DNA of 64,000 bases from Rhodothermia bacterium (GTDB taxonomy: Bacteria > Bacteroidota > Rhodothermia > Rhodothermales > UBA2364): NCBI GenBank assembly GCA_017303715.1, contig JAFLBZ010000003.1, forward strand, positions 124,001 through 188,000, in the 5' to 3' direction. The position numbers were made by a program, and so were the translations under genes. Positions 18,352-25,691 of this stretch are shown here, piece by piece. Every line of letters begins with the position of its first letter. Positions within the stretch are counted from its first letter, which is position 1. Under the pieces are notes generated by a model, which made no database searches, had not been told where the DNA came from, and was given only the letters and a program-made list of their open reading frames with translations.

Positions 18352-18360
18352 AACATACCT

Positions 18361-18435
18361 GTGTTAATTTTTTAACACTTCTAAGTTACAACCCCAGAAA
18401 TCCAAAGTCAAGAGATGGTGTTAATTTTTTAACAC
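18361..18435 (-). promoter_or_regulatory. operon promoter bracketed by two identical BlaI-type operators
   Basis: The 18-base palindrome GTGTTAA-TTTT-TTAACAC occurs exactly at 18361-18378 and again at 18418-18435. On the minus strand a promoter fits between them: TTGACT (18411-18406), 17-base spacer, TAACTT (18388-18383). One operator lies just upstream of the -35 and the other at the expected transcription start and leader. The downstream operator is 10 bases before the repressor start codon. The palindrome is real; the promoter hexamers are matched by eye; that the adjacent repressor binds here is inferred. Confidence 0.8.
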
Positions 18436-18653
18436 ATTAAGAATCGTCAGCTTTCAAATAACTGTTATTAAACGAATTTGTCGTTTTAATTTGGCCTTCT
18501 TCCTTTTAGTAGTGTAATTACAAGATTTCCGCTCGACGATTAAAGATAGGAAGGCTCGACTCCGATCGGAATAAATGTAGTCCAACAATCCGAACAACAG
18601 CGCAAGTATTCGTTGAATACCCTTTATGACGATAGCTTGATAAACCCATAAAC

Positions 18654-19943
18654 TCATGTTAACTCAAAAACAGGCGCTCTAAATTGCGGCACTTCCGACC
18701 GCATTTTGGCCATTGCCCGAACATAGCAATTGGGATCCTCCAAAAGGGCTTGCCACCATTCAGTCGGCATTTCTGGGTGTCGTGCCAACGCATACCGAAC
18801 CATCCATGAGTGCGCAAAAAGTTTTGATCGAAAACGTTCATTTTGCAAAACAGGGCACTGGACAAGGTAAAAAACAGCGAAATACGGCTCTTTAGAACGA
18901 GCCAATAGGTTCATGACAATCTGCTGCATCACCGGATTTTGCTCGGCAAGGTCGCGTTCGATGTGGCGCAGATCCGAGAGAATTTCCTCCAGTACTTCTG
19001 GGGGGGTATTGGGATTTCTGGCCACCGCCCGCTGGATCCGCATCTCTTGGCTTTTGGCGAGAGTGACCAACGTTTCGACTGGGGTATCGGGATGCAAAGC
19101 CACAGCCTCTCGGAGGGCAACATCGGGGCTTTGCGCCATTTCCAACAAGTCATCGAGGCTTTGCGGACGGATAAGGGTTTCTGATTCGTATGTTTTACCC
19201 AAAGCCTGATCCCAAACCGAGGGTTTTATGTGTGTCTTTAGCCCACGCCTCTCACCTGCACGCTGCGCCGCCTCCTGTACGGCCACCGAACGATCATTCA
19301 AGAGTTTTGCTTTAAGGGAGAGGGGAAAAAACGGGTTTTCGGCAACGGCCACCCGAACATATTCCTGCCCATGCGAGGCCATGATCTCGAAGATAAAATC
19401 GGGCAAGGGAGCGTGTCTTAGGCACAAACGGAACAATTCTCCTTCCCAAGTACTGGGTGTGAGTCCTTTCAGAAAAGCCATCAGGTGGGCGTCTGCCCGT
19501 TCCATCCAGTCCGGTTCTGGTTCCGGCATCAGATTCGTATGTAAGGAGGCCGCCAGCCGCACCTGTGGATTCCGATCGCGCAGCAATTTATCCAAAACCA
19601 TTTTTGGGGGATTGGGGCGCTGTGTGAGTGCGAGCCGGACGTGAGGTCTTCCTTGAACCGCCAAAAGCAACAATTCGTCCCAAGCACTTGGGTGCATCGC
19701 CAATTTTAGTGCTGTTTCTTGCGGCATTTCATTAAACCACCTTGGGTTTTCCAAGAGCAGTAGCGGCAAAACGGGATTTTCCAACAGGGCTTCTGGCACC
19801 CGAAATCCGAAGCGAAAAAGCACCTCGGCAGGCGTGTTCGGATTCCGCAAGACCGTTTCCAAGACTTCATAGGGTGTATTTTGCCCCAAACTGCGTAAAA
19901 CAGTTAAATAGGCCGCAGGATCGCTTGCATGGTCAAGAGACAT
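18654..19943 (-). CDS. leucine-rich-repeat-variant (LRV)/HEAT-like repeat protein
   Basis: A 429-residue soluble protein built of repeated helical units in the style NPNTPxEVLxxLAxxxxxxVRxAVAxNP: NPNTPAEVLFRFG near 35, NPPKMVLDKLLRDRNPQVRLAASLH near 115, DVALREAVALHPDTPVETL near 280 and MRIQRAVARNPNTPPEVLEEIL near 305. Such repeats (AlgK/LRV type, first seen beside an iron-sulfur protein in Azotobacter) form a curved solenoid for protein contacts. No N-terminal Cys cluster, signal peptide or enzymatic domain is visible. It is monocistronic on the minus strand; the 218 bases between it and the BlaI operators hold nothing recognisable. A cytoplasmic scaffold is the best guess. Confidence 0.65.
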   Translation of the reverse strand: MSLDHASDPAAYLTVLRSLGQNTPYEVLETVLRNPNTPAEVLFRFGFRVPEALLENPVLPLLLLENPRWFNEMPQETALKLAMHPSAWDELLLLAVQGRPHVRLALTQRPNPPKMVLDKLLRDRNPQVRLAASLHTNLMPEPEPDWMERADAHLMAFLKGLTPSTWEGELFRLCLRHAPLPDFIFEIMASHGQEYVRVAVAENPFFPLSLKAKLLNDRSVAVQEAAQRAGERRGLKTHIKPSVWDQALGKTYESETLIRPQSLDDLLEMAQSPDVALREAVALHPDTPVETLVTLAKSQEMRIQRAVARNPNTPPEVLEEILSDLRHIERDLAEQNPVMQQIVMNLLARSKEPYFAVFYLVQCPVLQNERFRSKLFAHSWMVRYALARHPEMPTEWWQALLEDPNCYVRAMAKMRSEVPQFRAPVFELT

Positions 19944-20311
19944 GGTTCAAACTTTGTGGGTAAATGAATGGCTGTAATAAACGGATTTTATGATCGGTTT
20001 TGAGTTTCTTGCTGGAAATCCTCAAAATTCTTTTCACCAATAGCATAAACCCACTAAGGATGAAGTACGCCACTAAAATTAATCGCAAACCATTTCCTTT
20101 ATCAAGTATTTGTATTTATAAGACTTATATCAATAACCAAACAACATAAGAAGGGCTTTTTCTTTCGGTCTCCCCCCATGCCTAATCAACAGCACGGCAA
20201 ACAGAATAAAAATGTGCTCATCTTATTGAAAAACACAACCTTAATCTCAAAATGCACTAAAACAAATTGACTAAAAAACACCGTTCCTGTAAAAAAAACA
20301 GCATTTGGGTA

Positions 20312-20340
20312 TTGACATGGATTTAGAAAGGCCGTAAATT
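20312..20340 (+). promoter_or_regulatory. promoter of the first cassette gene
   Basis: TTGACA (20312-20317), a 17-base spacer and TAAATT (20335-20340). The TAnnTT -10/-7 box is itself the beginning of the AATTC tract, so transcription should start within the repeat units. The spacing and boxes match the other promoter I can place in the window, upstream of the BlaI gene. Confidence 0.6.
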
Positions 20341-20406
20341 CAATTCAATTCAATTCAATTCAATTCAATTCAATTCAATTCAATTCAATTCAATTCAATT
20401 CAATTC
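20337..20406 (+). repeat. pentanucleotide tract (AATTC)14
   Basis: Fourteen uninterrupted AATTC units (70 bases) between the promoter and the Shine-Dalgarno of the lipoprotein gene. The paralogous tract at 23186-23250 has 13 units. The tract is not translated with the gene: a TAG lies in frame four codons before the ATG, and the only ATG just upstream (20317) stops before the tract. Any effect of unit number would therefore be on transcription or leader structure. Confidence 0.97.
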
Positions 20407-20445
20407 CTGAAAGGGAATTATCTTAAACCAAAATAGGAGTTTGTT

Positions 20446-21732
20446 ATGAAAAAAATGTATGCATGGCTGTTTGGTGTTGTTGTCGTTTTGTCTTCAATCT
20501 CACTATCTGGATGCGATAATGTCCCACCAACAAACAGAACTTCAGCAGGAGAGATTGAAAAACAACAAGCATTAGATACCTTAAAACGCCTTTCTTTGAT
20601 CATGTTGAATATCGCCCAAAATCCTGAAAACATTAAATTAGTCAAGCACGGCGTAGAGTTAAAGTTTGATGGAGACGAAAATATACTTTTATCTGACTTA
20701 ATAAATCCATCAGAAACAATTTTAAAACAAAAAGGTGTAGATGATTTTAGACATGTTTTTCTTCGGGAAATACAAGAGCACAATTTAAATAAAAGAAATG
20801 ACTTAAACTTGGATTCGCTATTATCATGGATTAAAGAAAATAACGTGCAAGTTTATTGGCCATATTCTGACTTGTGGGATGAGAAAACAATCCCTACAAT
20901 CTCATATGATCCTATGGAAAAAGAAGCAGATCAAAATGAAGGTTTTAAGGTTGTTGTAGCTCCAGATGGTACAACCAAAATCGAAACGGCCTTAGTTAAT
21001 GATGAATATGCGACAAATAATCCTGTTTGGATATTGAATTTCAATGAACACAGCAGAGAAAGCATTCAAAACCATCTTCAAAAAAGAATAAAAAAGAACA
21101 ATAGTAATAATTTATACAAATCAAGTAATACATACTCTACGGTTAAAATACAATATGTATATTATGAGAAAAACTGGGATAATATATTTCAAGGTGGTAA
21201 TGATTTCAAGTTTGGTCGAGCTGAAGGTTATGTAAAAGATGTGGCTGCGAATGGTACTATAACAGGGGAAGGAAAGTATATAAGTTTAGGTACAGTAAGT
21301 TGTGAACGCATCCCGATCCTTAAGGGGAAGACTTCTAAAGTTTGTGGCGTCGAAGTGATGTGGGATAGTGATTGGAGTGAGAGCAAAACCTCACAATCAG
21401 TATTTGTCTCAGAGACAGATTCTGGAGGAGGAGAAGTAACGGTCTCTCTTGGAGCAAGTATTAAAAATTTTCCAGTAAAAATAGATATTAAAATTCCTCC
21501 AAGCGATGTTTTGCTCTCGCAAACCGAATTTAAGAGAAGCCAATACATATCACTTCTAGACTATGCCGTAGAAGGTAGAGATGAAATGGGATACGGCCTT
21601 TATACCAGCTCCACCGAGCGTTGCATACCCTATCCTTATGACCCACAAGCTAAAAAGTGTTCGTGGCTCACGCCCTGGTTTGGAGGCAATTCACAATTTA
21701 AATGGACTATGCCTATGAGATCATGGAGCTAA
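20446..21732 (+). CDS. AT-rich secreted lipoprotein of unknown function
   Basis: A 428-residue protein with a lipoprotein signal peptide: MKKM, a hydrophobic stretch, and lipobox LSGC with Cys at 23. The mature protein is polar, with no family I recognise. Weak internal features are NDEYATNNPVWILNFNEHS near 190, a V-K-I-Q-Y-V-Y-Y-E strand near 235, two cysteine-containing segments (SCERIPILKG and SKVCGVEVMW), and a C-terminal YPYDPQAKKCSW. Codon and base use are distinctly more AT-rich than the flanking core genes, suggesting acquisition. AGGAG stands six bases before ATG, a better Shine-Dalgarno than most genes here. The promoter and AATTC tract lie directly upstream. No gene shares its transcript unless it reads into 21810. 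Confidence 0.8.
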   Translation: MKKMYAWLFGVVVVLSSISLSGCDNVPPTNRTSAGEIEKQQALDTLKRLSLIMLNIAQNPENIKLVKHGVELKFDGDENILLSDLINPSETILKQKGVDDFRHVFLREIQEHNLNKRNDLNLDSLLSWIKENNVQVYWPYSDLWDEKTIPTISYDPMEKEADQNEGFKVVVAPDGTTKIETALVNDEYATNNPVWILNFNEHSRESIQNHLQKRIKKNNSNNLYKSSNTYSTVKIQYVYYEKNWDNIFQGGNDFKFGRAEGYVKDVAANGTITGEGKYISLGTVSCERIPILKGKTSKVCGVEVMWDSDWSESKTSQSVFVSETDSGGGEVTVSLGASIKNFPVKIDIKIPPSDVLLSQTEFKRSQYISLLDYAVEGRDEMGYGLYTSSTERCIPYPYDPQAKKCSWLTPWFGGNSQFKWTMPMRSWS

Positions 21733-21809
21733 ATTGTATTCAAGTGTATAAGGGCACCCAAAACCCTATTTCAAAGGCGCCCTCTTCTTTGTCCCTAACT
21801 TGATAAAAA

Positions 21810-22355
21810 ATGCGAAACTTAACATCCCTACTTTTGTTGCTCATTTTGGGCTTTCATGCACAAGCGCAAACCAAGCAACACCAGTTGTTCCTTGGCATAA
21901 ATCGAGGTGCGTTTCCTCCGGCCGATATGCTGACCTTGGGTATTCATGCCGGTTATACCTATCCGATAAACAACACCCTTGGCCTAACCTTGCGGTTGGT
22001 TCAGCACCAGTCTAATGAGGCAATTGCAGGACAACAAGCCGCCTCTGCTGCTTTGGAAACCAATTTACAAGTATTACCTGTTCGCTATAATCGGGTATCA
22101 TTCGGGTTCGAAGCTGGACTATCCGCTCGAAATCTGGTGACTTCAATGAACAAGGGGATTACTTATGTAAACAACCAAGATGTTTATATCAAAAAACATA
22201 GTATTTTGTATGAGTTTGGCGGGATCCAGTCCTATTTATTGATGCCTATTAAGTTGGGCAAAAAAACCGCTTTGGTAACAAGGGCTGGATATGTTTATTA
22301 CAAAGACTCGTTCGATGCTTTTGATTTAAGTGTAAGCGTACAGGTTTCTCTATGA
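21810..22355 (+). CDS. small outer-membrane barrel-like protein
   Basis: A 181-residue protein with a signal peptide ending HAQAQ (about residue 20) and a mature part of alternating hydrophobic strands: LGIHAGYTYPI, LGLTLRLVQHQ, RVSFGFEAGLSARN, TALVTRAGYVYYKDS and the terminal FDLSVSVQVSL. This is the pattern of an eight-stranded barrel. It overlaps the next gene by four bases (ATGA), so the two are translationally coupled and may work together. It may be read from the cassette promoter of the upstream lipoprotein, since no terminator is obvious in the 77-base gap. Function unknown. Confidence 0.72.
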   Translation: MRNLTSLLLLLILGFHAQAQTKQHQLFLGINRGAFPPADMLTLGIHAGYTYPINNTLGLTLRLVQHQSNEAIAGQQAASAALETNLQVLPVRYNRVSFGFEAGLSARNLVTSMNKGITYVNNQDVYIKKHSILYEFGGIQSYLLMPIKLGKKTALVTRAGYVYYKDSFDAFDLSVSVQVSL

Positions 22356-22942
22356 AAAAACATGTATTACTTATTCTTTTTTGGGCTTGTTATTTCCCCG
22401 CTTCATACGCACAGATCAAGACTTATATGGGATATGGGAAAGTAATTCCCTCCCCACATCAAAGTACGAACATAGAAGATCTCCAATTTCTATCAGGGAA
22501 CGTCATGACGATGGGCGTGGGCTTTAAAAGCAAAAGCCGAACAGATCTGGTCTTACAATTTTCAAAAGGGGACCTCCTGTACAAGAATAACGATCCACGT
22601 TTGGGCAGCCTAAAGGACATTTTTGTGAATACGATAAATTACCATGACATTGCCCTAATTTTAGAAGCATCTTTGGTTCAACGGCCTTGGCTCGAACTAA
22701 AAGGAGGCTTGGGTGTTTCTTATCTAAGAACCCATATCTATTCTGATATTTCGATGGGGCCAGATGATGTTCTTATCATTGCCAATGAAATTCCAAATGA
22801 AGGGCTATTTCCATTAATAAATGCCACTTTTTCTTTTAAGCATAAAAAAGTCGGAGTTGGCCTTTTTGTACAATCACAATGGGAAACCGCGACTACGGGC
22901 TTTTTACATACCATTATGCCTGTCATTACTCTTTCAATGTAG
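22352..22942 (+). CDS. small outer-membrane barrel-like protein, coupled to the preceding gene
   Basis: Signal peptide 1-20 (ending ASYAQ), then 176 residues with barrel-type strands: GNVMTMGVGFKSK, TDLVLQFSKGDLLY, HDIALILEASLV, WLELKGGLGVSYL, VGVGLFVQSQWE and a terminal HTIMPVITLSM. Similar in size and build to the gene it overlaps, although not obviously a duplicate. Transcription should end at the terminator beginning 38 bases after its stop, which is the left part of repeat copy 2. Function unknown. Confidence 0.72.
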   Translation: MKKHVLLILFWACYFPASYAQIKTYMGYGKVIPSPHQSTNIEDLQFLSGNVMTMGVGFKSKSRTDLVLQFSKGDLLYKNNDPRLGSLKDIFVNTINYHDIALILEASLVQRPWLELKGGLGVSYLRTHIYSDISMGPDDVLIIANEIPNEGLFPLINATFSFKHKKVGVGLFVQSQWETATTGFLHTIMPVITLSM

Positions 22943-22979
22943 TTGTGTTCTACCCAAATGATCCCTTGTAATGCTTCGC

Positions 22980-23010
22980 AGCCCTTCCTCCCTACGAAGA
23001 AGGGCTTTTT
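22980..23010 (+). terminator. intrinsic terminator within repeat copy 2
   Basis: AGCCCTTC (22980-22987) pairs perfectly with GAAGGGCT (22999-23006), followed by a T run. It ends transcription of the barrel-gene module before the next cassette promoter. Confidence 0.87.
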
Positions 23011-23160
23011 CTTTCGGTCTCCCCCCATGCCTAATCAACCGCACAGTAAACAGAATAAAAATGTGCTCATCTTATTGAAAAACACAACCTTAATCTCAAA
23101 ATGCACTAAAACAAATTGACTAAAAAACACCGTTCCTGTAAAAAAAACAGCATTTGGGTA

Positions 23161-23189
23161 TTGACATGGATTTAGAAAGGCCGTAAATT
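23161..23189 (+). promoter_or_regulatory. promoter of the second cassette gene
   Basis: TTGACA (23161-23166), 17-base spacer, TAAATT (23184-23189), identical to the promoter in copy 1 and likewise running directly into the AATTC tract. Confidence 0.6.
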
Positions 23190-23250
23190 CAATTCAATTC
23201 AATTCAATTCAATTCAATTCAATTCAATTCAATTCAATTCAATTCAATTC
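23186..23250 (+). repeat. pentanucleotide tract (AATTC)13
   Basis: Thirteen uninterrupted AATTC units (65 bases), one fewer than the paralogous tract in copy 1. The surrounding bases on both sides are identical between copies, so the unit number is the only difference near the tract. Confidence 0.97.
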
Positions 23251-23289
23251 CTGAAAGGGAATTATCTTAAACCAAAATAGGAGTTTGTT

Positions 23290-23562
23290 ATGAAAAAAAT
23301 GATTGGTGGCATTTTAATGCTATTACTCCCAGCTTTAGTGGATGCAGAAGTACCATGGGTAGAAAATTGTTCTAAAACTGCAAACGGCTGTACATCTATT
23401 TACACTCAATGGGGTGGAAATGATTCTCCAACAGGAGAACCTTATTATACTAAACACGTTGTATGCTATTATAACGGTGTTAAAACTTACGATAAAACCC
23501 ACTTTATTAGTGGGACAGCCTACCAATACTGTTCTGAATGGTCAACAGGAGGTGGTGAATAA
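23290..23562 (+). CDS. small secreted protein with four cysteines
   Basis: A 90-residue precursor: signal peptide MKKM...VDA (cleavage probably after A19) and a mature chain of about 71 residues with exactly four Cys (27, 34, 59, 81), rich in Tyr, Thr, Gly and Asn, ending SGTAYQYCSEWSTGGGE. The even Cys number in an exported peptide suggests two disulfides. I do not recognise the family. It is expressed from the second copy of the cassette promoter and shares its first four codons (MKKM) with the lipoprotein at 20446 through that repeat. A lipoprotein gene follows 45 bases later, which may be a partner. A toxin, adhesin or inhibitor role can only be guessed. Confidence 0.72.
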   Translation: MKKMIGGILMLLLPALVDAEVPWVENCSKTANGCTSIYTQWGGNDSPTGEPYYTKHVVCYYNGVKTYDKTHFISGTAYQYCSEWSTGGGE

Positions 23563-23607
23563 CAACACTTATTGAATATTTCCTAAACATATTAATACTT
23601 TATCTTT

Positions 23608-24234
23608 ATGAAAAACAAATTCTTAGCCATCTTTTTTGCTCTTTCAGCTTTTGGTTGTTCGGAACAGTCTGCGACTACTCATAACAATCGTGCAGCGGTT
23701 AAAGATGCAAGCTATTCTTCCGCTATTCCGGATAAAAGCATTCGTCCTTCCTTAGAACAAGAAAAAGAGATGCTTCGCATCCGAACAGAAGCCACGCCCA
23801 TTATGATAAGCAATTTATCTCATGAGAAAGTACATGAAAAGCTACAGTCTTTGCTTGTCCGTGCCCAGAGTCTTCCTGATGCTTATAGTTTTGAACAATT
23901 TGTAGCAATGACGATGCTCGATCAACGTTTGTTAAAGTCAGAAACGCTAACGCCATCTGAGCTTTCAATCTTAGGATTTTATACGGATCTATTGTTGAAA
24001 TGGAAAAATCCGGATGCAAGCCTCATTCAGCCAGCACTCGCAAAACTATCGGGAACGTGGAGCAAAGAAAAATTACAAGAAGCTGAAAATATGGCGATTT
24101 CGTCTGCTAATGAATGGATGCAAAAACAAGGGACGCCTATCTGCAAAGATTGCTCTTCCAATGAAAAAAACTTGGATCAATCAAAATTAAGGCAGATATC
24201 TTCTTCTTTGCAAATCATGAAGCGTGCGGAATAG
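23608..24234 (+). CDS. lipoprotein of unknown function
   Basis: A 208-residue protein with lipoprotein signal and lipobox SAFGC (Cys 17). The mature part is largely helical and charged, e.g. LEQEKEMLRIRTEATPIM, HEKVHEKLQSLLVRAQSL and SKEKLQEAENMAISSANEW, with a late CKDC pair (ICKDCSSNE) that might bind metal or form a disulfide. No known domain is recognised. It follows the small Cys protein by 45 bases on the same transcript and is closed by the terminator in repeat copy 3. Co-location suggests a shared envelope function. Confidence 0.75.
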   Translation: MKNKFLAIFFALSAFGCSEQSATTHNNRAAVKDASYSSAIPDKSIRPSLEQEKEMLRIRTEATPIMISNLSHEKVHEKLQSLLVRAQSLPDAYSFEQFVAMTMLDQRLLKSETLTPSELSILGFYTDLLLKWKNPDASLIQPALAKLSGTWSKEKLQEAENMAISSANEWMQKQGTPICKDCSSNEKNLDQSKLRQISSSLQIMKRAE

Positions 24235-24254
24235 CTTTTTCCTCCGGTCTCACT

Positions 24255-24422
24255 CAGCCCTTCCTCCCTACGAAGAAGGGCTTTTTCTTTCGGTCTCCCC
24301 CCATGCCTAATCAACCGCACAGTAAACAGAATAAAAATGTGCTCATCTTATTGAAAAACACAATCTTAATCTCAAAATGCACTAAAACAAATTGACTAAA
24401 AAACACCGTTCCTGTAAAAAAA
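24255..24422 (+). repeat. dispersed expression-cassette repeat, copy 3 (truncated)
   Basis: Matches copy 2 from the terminator through the leader up to CCTGTAAAAAAA, with one substitution near 24364, and then diverges abruptly. The promoter, AATTC tract, Shine-Dalgarno and start codon are absent. The break falls in a poly-A run. What follows is only the terminator of the convergent OmpA-type gene, so this is the right-hand limit of the module array. Confidence 0.93.
24256..24286 (+). terminator. intrinsic terminator within repeat copy 3
   Basis: AGCCCTTC (24256-24263) pairs with GAAGGGCT (24275-24282), then a T run; identical to the terminator in copy 2. It ends the transcript of the Cys-protein/lipoprotein module. 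Confidence 0.87.
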
Positions 24423-24498
24423 GGAGATAAATATCGTCTTAATCCTTACAAGGAAATTGGTCGTCCATCCTTAACCCAAAAACGACGTTGGGATAATC

Positions 24499-24531
24499 AA
24501 AAAAAGCCGAACTTCAAAGAAAGTCCGGCTT
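24499..24531 (-). terminator. intrinsic terminator of the OmpA-type gene
   Basis: Read on the minus strand, AAGCCGGACTT pairs with AAGTTCGGCTT (11 pairs, one G-U) around a six-base loop and is followed by seven T. It lies 24 bases after the stop of the OmpA-type gene. Confidence 0.85.
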
Positions 24532-24554
24532 TTCCATTGGTTTAGGACGATAGA

Positions 24555-25691
24555 TTATTGTCCTAAATTTTTGCAATCTACAGGTTTAGATTCTACACGG
24601 CGGTTAAAGCGGCATCCTTTTCCGGGGTCGGATTTGTTACAATTTGGCTGTGCTTCACCCATCGCCGCCATGCGAAGGCGCGAAGCATCTACACCTTTAG
24701 AGACATAGTAATCATAAACTTTGCGAGCACGGCTTTCGGAAATTCGGAGCGCTTGTGCCGGAGATGTTGCCTCGTCGGTGTAGCCCAAAATCCGGACGCA
24801 GCACAGCGGATTACGGTTCAACTCCGCGATGTTTTCGTCCAACAAAGACATTGCAGCGGCATCCAAATCGTCTTTGTTATAATTGAAGTTCACACTATTC
24901 AAAACCGAAAGGGTACAAACTTGTGGTGCAGGAGGAGTTTGGGGCACCTCGGCAGACGGTGGGTCATACACCGGAATGTCGCGGGGCTGCGGAATTTCTG
25001 GTGGGGTTTGGTCGGTTACAGAACCACCGCCTTTGCTCGGCAAACCAAATCGGAGACCCGCTGCAATAAAAGAGGTGCTGAAGGGATGACTGGGGCTTTT
25101 TGCGAAGAAATTCCAATGATAACGATAGGTTCCTTCCACAAAAATCGAAAGCTTTTTCGTGGCGGCAAAGTCCACGCCTAAGCCTGCAACCGGGAAAGAA
25201 AACGCGGAACGGTCTGGTTTGTTGTTTCCTGCACCGGGAACTTCGGTATTTTTACGAAAACCCTCAAATGGATCAGCTACAAAAGCGCCAAAACCACCAA
25301 AGAGATAAGGCAAAATTTTGCCTCCGTTCCTGAAAATCGGGAAAACGGCTTGTGATTCTAACCATAAAACGGGTTTAGCGCCAAACGCATTTTGAGAATA
25401 GGTAAAATCCGTATCGCCCGAAAAGTTTGAAGCGCCCAAAACGCCACGGAAATACACCGCGTTCTGACGAATCGGAAACGAGGCATTTAGGGCAGCACCC
25501 GGATACCACTTGGACGTACTGGCTGTATTGGCCGCGCTTTCCAGATCATAACGCCCCTGATAACCATAAACCCCACCGGATAGCCCTAAATAGGCTTGGC
25601 TACCGCGGTACGCATTGCTTTGGGCGATTACCGAGAGGGTGAAACCAGTGAGGAACAATAAAGTCGAAAAAACAAAAGACTTAACACGCAT
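24555..25691 (-). CDS. OmpA-family outer-membrane protein
   Basis: From ATG ending at 25691 a signal peptide (MRVKSFVF...SVIAQ) leads into an N-terminal barrel of about 200 residues (AYLGLSGGVYGY, LPYLFGGFGAFVADPF, KLSIFVEGTYRYHWNF, AAGLRFGL), a Pro-rich linker (PPEIPQPRDIPVYDPP), and a C-terminal peptidoglycan-binding OmpA/MotB domain (VNFNYNKDDLDAAAM, ILGYTDEA, RISESRARKVYDYYVSKGVD, MGEAQP, NRRVE). It anchors the outer membrane to the cell wall. An in-frame ATG at 25829 would add 46 residues with no signal-like features, so I use the inner start. A CC pair sits just before the TDEA motif. Confidence 0.9.
   Translation of the reverse strand: MRVKSFVFSTLLFLTGFTLSVIAQSNAYRGSQAYLGLSGGVYGYQGRYDLESAANTASTSKWYPGAALNASFPIRQNAVYFRGVLGASNFSGDTDFTYSQNAFGAKPVLWLESQAVFPIFRNGGKILPYLFGGFGAFVADPFEGFRKNTEVPGAGNNKPDRSAFSFPVAGLGVDFAATKKLSIFVEGTYRYHWNFFAKSPSHPFSTSFIAAGLRFGLPSKGGGSVTDQTPPEIPQPRDIPVYDPPSAEVPQTPPAPQVCTLSVLNSVNFNYNKDDLDAAAMSLLDENIAELNRNPLCCVRILGYTDEATSPAQALRISESRARKVYDYYVSKGVDASRLRMAAMGEAQPNCNKSDPGKGCRFNRRVESKPVDCKNLGQ

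Larger units (their letters stand above)
20148..20457 (+). repeat. dispersed expression-cassette repeat, copy 1 (310 bp)
   Basis: From AAGAAGGGCTTTTTC to the ATGAAAAAAATG that opens the lipoprotein gene, this segment matches 22997-23301 with only three base differences (all within about 20195-20205) and one extra AATTC unit. Its left edge begins inside what is a complete terminator hairpin in copies 2 and 3: only the 3' arm AGAAGGGCT plus T run is kept. It contains, in order, a C6 run, about 130 bases of leader of unknown role, a promoter, the AATTC tract, a short hairpin (AATTCC/GGAATT around 20402-20418), a Shine-Dalgarno and a start codon. Confidence 0.93.
22979..23301 (+). repeat. dispersed expression-cassette repeat, copy 2 (complete)
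   Basis: The most complete copy: it begins with the full terminator hairpin (CAGCCCTTCC...), then the C6 run, the leader, promoter, AATTC tract, hairpin, Shine-Dalgarno and the first four codons of the small secreted protein. Bases 22997-23301 match copy 1, and 22979-23158 match copy 3 with one base difference in the leader. It thus bridges the end of one gene module and the start of the next. Confidence 0.95.

Noticed and set aside
20178..20270. A 30-codon open frame (MPNQ...TKTN) inside the leader of all three repeat copies, at 20178, 23027 and 24303
   Set aside because: It starts at the C6 run and ends in the same place in each copy, but every base difference between copies is amino-acid changing (Q/P, G/S, T/I), the opposite of protein constraint, and it lies upstream of the promoter. 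Its persistence is explained by the repeat itself.
20337..20406. AATTC units as a CRISPR-like or iteron array
   Set aside because: Units are five bases with no spacers and no origin or cas genes nearby; this is a simple microsatellite.
20317..20446. Translational phase variation through the AATTC tract
   Set aside because: The ATG at 20317 reaches TAA before the tract, and a TAG stands in frame just before the real ATG, so unit number cannot shift the gene's reading frame.
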